A stretch of DNA of 7,246 nucleotides from JAJTHY01 sp964458795. Lineage in GTDB: Bacteria; Pseudomonadota; Alphaproteobacteria; Rickettsiales; Midichloriaceae. Positions 5,896 to 7,246 of this stretch are shown piece by piece. The notes under the pieces are model-generated. The model was not told the origin of the DNA and ran no database searches. It saw only the letters and a list, made by a program, of their open reading frames with translations. Position 1 is the first letter of the stretch. Each line of letters opens with the position of its first letter. The stretch covers positions 1 to 7,246 of the forward strand of contig CAYWJW010000067.1 of NCBI GenBank assembly GCA_964458795.1, written 5' to 3'. The translations under genes were made by a program, and so were the position numbers.

Positions 5896-5958
5896 CAGTT
5901 ATTGCATAAACGTGTTGTTTTGCTATTCTCTAGTTTATATTAGATCAGTATTTATATT

Positions 5959-6573
5959 ATGTTAACTAAACTTAAGAAGCTAAATGAGCATCTGCTCGAC
6001 TCCAAAATCAAACCAGCAATCCTCAGCTCAAACATCAGCCATGAAGAGCTTACCTTAATTGTTGATATCGCTTCCATCAACAAAGTTCTTAAGCATTTAA
6101 AAACAAATAAGAAATATACTTTTGACCAATTGATCAGCATTTGCGGCGCCGACTATCCTGATAGAGCCGAGCGCTTTGAGGTGGTATACCATTTGCTAAG
6201 CGTTCGCCAAAACTTGCGAATCCGTGTGAAAATCGCAGCTAGTGAAGAAAGCTTTGTGCCATCTGCAACCCCAGTTTTTGCTTGCGCCAATTGGTATGAA
6301 CGCGAAGTTTGGGATATGTTTGGCATTAAGTTTTCGCACCATCCAGATCTTAGAAGGATACTAACCGATTATGGCTTTGAAGGCCATCCACTACGTAAAG
6401 ACTTCCCATTGACCGGTAATGTTGAGGTTCGCTACAACCTTGAAAACAAAAAAGTAGAATACGAGCCTGTTAACTTAACCCAAGCATTCCGCTACTTTGA
6501 CTTCCTGACCCCATGGGAAGGTACTAATTATGTATTACCCGGAGACGAAAAAGCCACAAAAGATAACAAGTAG
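5959..6573 (+). CDS. nuoC: NADH-quinone oxidoreductase subunit C (NuoC, 30 kDa subunit)
   Basis: NuoC is a peripheral-arm subunit of respiratory complex I, next to NuoB and NuoD where electrons reach the quinone site on the cytoplasmic face of the membrane. The 204-residue protein has the expected alphaproteobacterial length and is not fused to NuoD. Key segments are LISICGADYPDRAERFEVVYHLLS (58-81) and YEREVWDMFGI, followed by the complex I 30-kDa signature at 128-153 (HPDLRRILTDYGFEGHPLRKDF and LTG). The ending FDFLTPWEG is also typical. The start is ATG 5959; no clear Shine-Dalgarno is seen. Neither nuoB nor nuoD is adjacent: upstream is divergent yebC and downstream ubiA, so the nuo operon is broken here. 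Confidence 0.96.
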   Translation: MLTKLKKLNEHLLDSKIKPAILSSNISHEELTLIVDIASINKVLKHLKTNKKYTFDQLISICGADYPDRAERFEVVYHLLSVRQNLRIRVKIAASEESFVPSATPVFACANWYEREVWDMFGIKFSHHPDLRRILTDYGFEGHPLRKDFPLTGNVEVRYNLENKKVEYEPVNLTQAFRYFDFLTPWEGTNYVLPGDEKATKDNK

Positions 6574-6578
6574 TATTT

Positions 6579-7246
6579 ATGATAAAAATTTTGCATCAAG
6601 TAGCGGCAAAGTATAACAAATTCCTCAACCATAAATACTCAAGGCTTGCACGCCTGGATAAGCCTATTGGAATTTGGCTCACCTTATTTCCAGCACTGTG
6701 GGCAGTTGCTATGGCTGCTGATAACTGGAATGCAGTAATTATATACTCTTTTATAATGTTTATTGGCGCAATAGCCGCGAGAAGCGCAGGGTGCATAGTT
6801 AATGATCTTTATGACCAGGATATCGATAAGCAAGTACCTCGCACTAAATTACGCCCTTTAGCTTCAGGAGAAGTGAGCAAACAAGAAGCATTTATACTTT
6901 TGGCAATATGCGGTGCTATTGCTGTTGCTATATTACTTATACTCCCTATTCAATCTATTATATTCGGATTAATTGCTATCCCTATGATTGCAATCTATCC
7001 TTTACTAAAACGCATAACTTTTTACCCACAAGTATTCTTAGGGTTTGTATTCAACCTAGGAGTATTTATAGGTTGGTTTGCCGTATCCCCAATGTTCTCA
7101 TATCAAGCTATATTGCTTTATGTCGCAAGTGTACTTTGGACTATTGGGTTTGACACTATCTACGGCCATCAAGACCGCTTGGCTGATGAAGAACATGGGT
7201 TAAAATCATTATCTATAAAGCTTGGCGATAGAACCTCAGACTTTGT
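6579..7246 (+). CDS. ubiA: 4-hydroxybenzoate polyprenyltransferase UbiA (3' end outside the window)
   Basis: UbiA is an integral membrane prenyltransferase that attaches the polyprenyl chain to 4-hydroxybenzoate in ubiquinone synthesis. About 222 residues are visible of a family length near 290, with no stop in the window. Both aspartate-rich motifs that bind the Mg-diphosphate are intact: NDLYDQDID (75-83), followed by RTKLRPLASG, and DTIYGHQDRLAD (192-203), followed by EEHGLKSLSIKLG. RLDKPIGIWLTLFPALWA near the start is also typical. Several hydrophobic helices lie between the motifs. The ATG at 6579 is five bases after the nuoC stop and gives the expected N-terminus, so the two genes are probably co-transcribed. 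The second motif favours UbiA over more distant relatives such as heme O synthase or chlorophyll synthase. Confidence 0.93.
   Translation, partial: MIKILHQVAAKYNKFLNHKYSRLARLDKPIGIWLTLFPALWAVAMAADNWNAVIIYSFIMFIGAIAARSAGCIVNDLYDQDIDKQVPRTKLRPLASGEVSKQEAFILLAICGAIAVAILLILPIQSIIFGLIAIPMIAIYPLLKRITFYPQVFLGFVFNLGVFIGWFAVSPMFSYQAILLYVASVLWTIGFDTIYGHQDRLADEEHGLKSLSIKLGDRTSDF

Noticed and set aside
5902..5941. Promoter for nuoC: TTGCAT-16-TATTCT (5902-5929) or TTGTTT-15-TATATT (5915-5941)
   Set aside because: Each -35 box matches at only three of six positions, and in such A+T-rich DNA I cannot choose between them. A nuoC promoter must lie in this gap, but I cannot place it.
6908..7153. Plus-strand open frame of 81 codons, Cys/Tyr rich
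   Set aside because: It is out of frame with ubiA, whose motifs continue on both sides; the composition is that of a shifted membrane-protein frame.

Overview
The window is about 63-65% A+T and looks like a gene-dense chromosomal segment of an alphaproteobacterium, most likely an obligate intracellular member of the Rickettsiales. Three things point there. The core genes have alphaproteobacterial character: LipB, the AmgK-MurU pair with an LRD-type kinase loop, and NuoC with its full signature. The A+T content is high. The intergenic DNA carries small dispersed palindromes of the kind common in rickettsial genomes, such as GTCAT...CTTGA...ATCC hairpins and a CTGAAACAAGTTCAG-type palindrome. 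I cannot name the species.

Region 1-2550 (+ strand) is one tightly overlapping cluster. It holds the C-terminal part of lipoyl transferase LipB, a membrane-anchored thioredoxin-fold protein of CcmG/TlpA type, the sugar kinase AmgK and the nucleotidyltransferase MurU. Consecutive genes overlap by 4, about 11 and 20 bases, which suggests one transcript with translational coupling. AmgK and MurU form the peptidoglycan-recycling shortcut from MurNAc to UDP-MurNAc.

Region 2551-2860 has no gene and is full of repeats. A 39-bp inverted repeat with 36 of 39 identical positions brackets it, and the left arm of that repeat encodes the last ten residues of MurU. Between the arms are two 28-nt hairpins of one family in opposite orientations, which differ mainly by compensatory base-pair changes. 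A decayed palindromic repeat follows.

Region 2861-4343 (- strand) holds two unrecognised genes. One encodes a possible ubiquitin-like (beta-grasp) N-terminal domain followed by two C-terminal hydrophobic helices. The other encodes a helix-rich membrane protein with an HEYGH (HExxH) motif just after its hydrophobic core. The pair lies between conserved genes and has palindromic repeats on both sides (2517-2858 and 4422-4488), so it looks like an accessory islet. It is the least explained part of the window.

Region 4598-5840 (- strand) is yebC-ruvC, overlapping by 32 bases, with a good sigma70-like promoter upstream of yebC. Region 5959-7246 (+ strand) is nuoC followed after 5 bases by ubiA, which runs off the window. 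nuoC therefore has neither nuoB before it nor nuoD after it, although both its product and UbiA serve the respiratory chain (complex I and ubiquinone).
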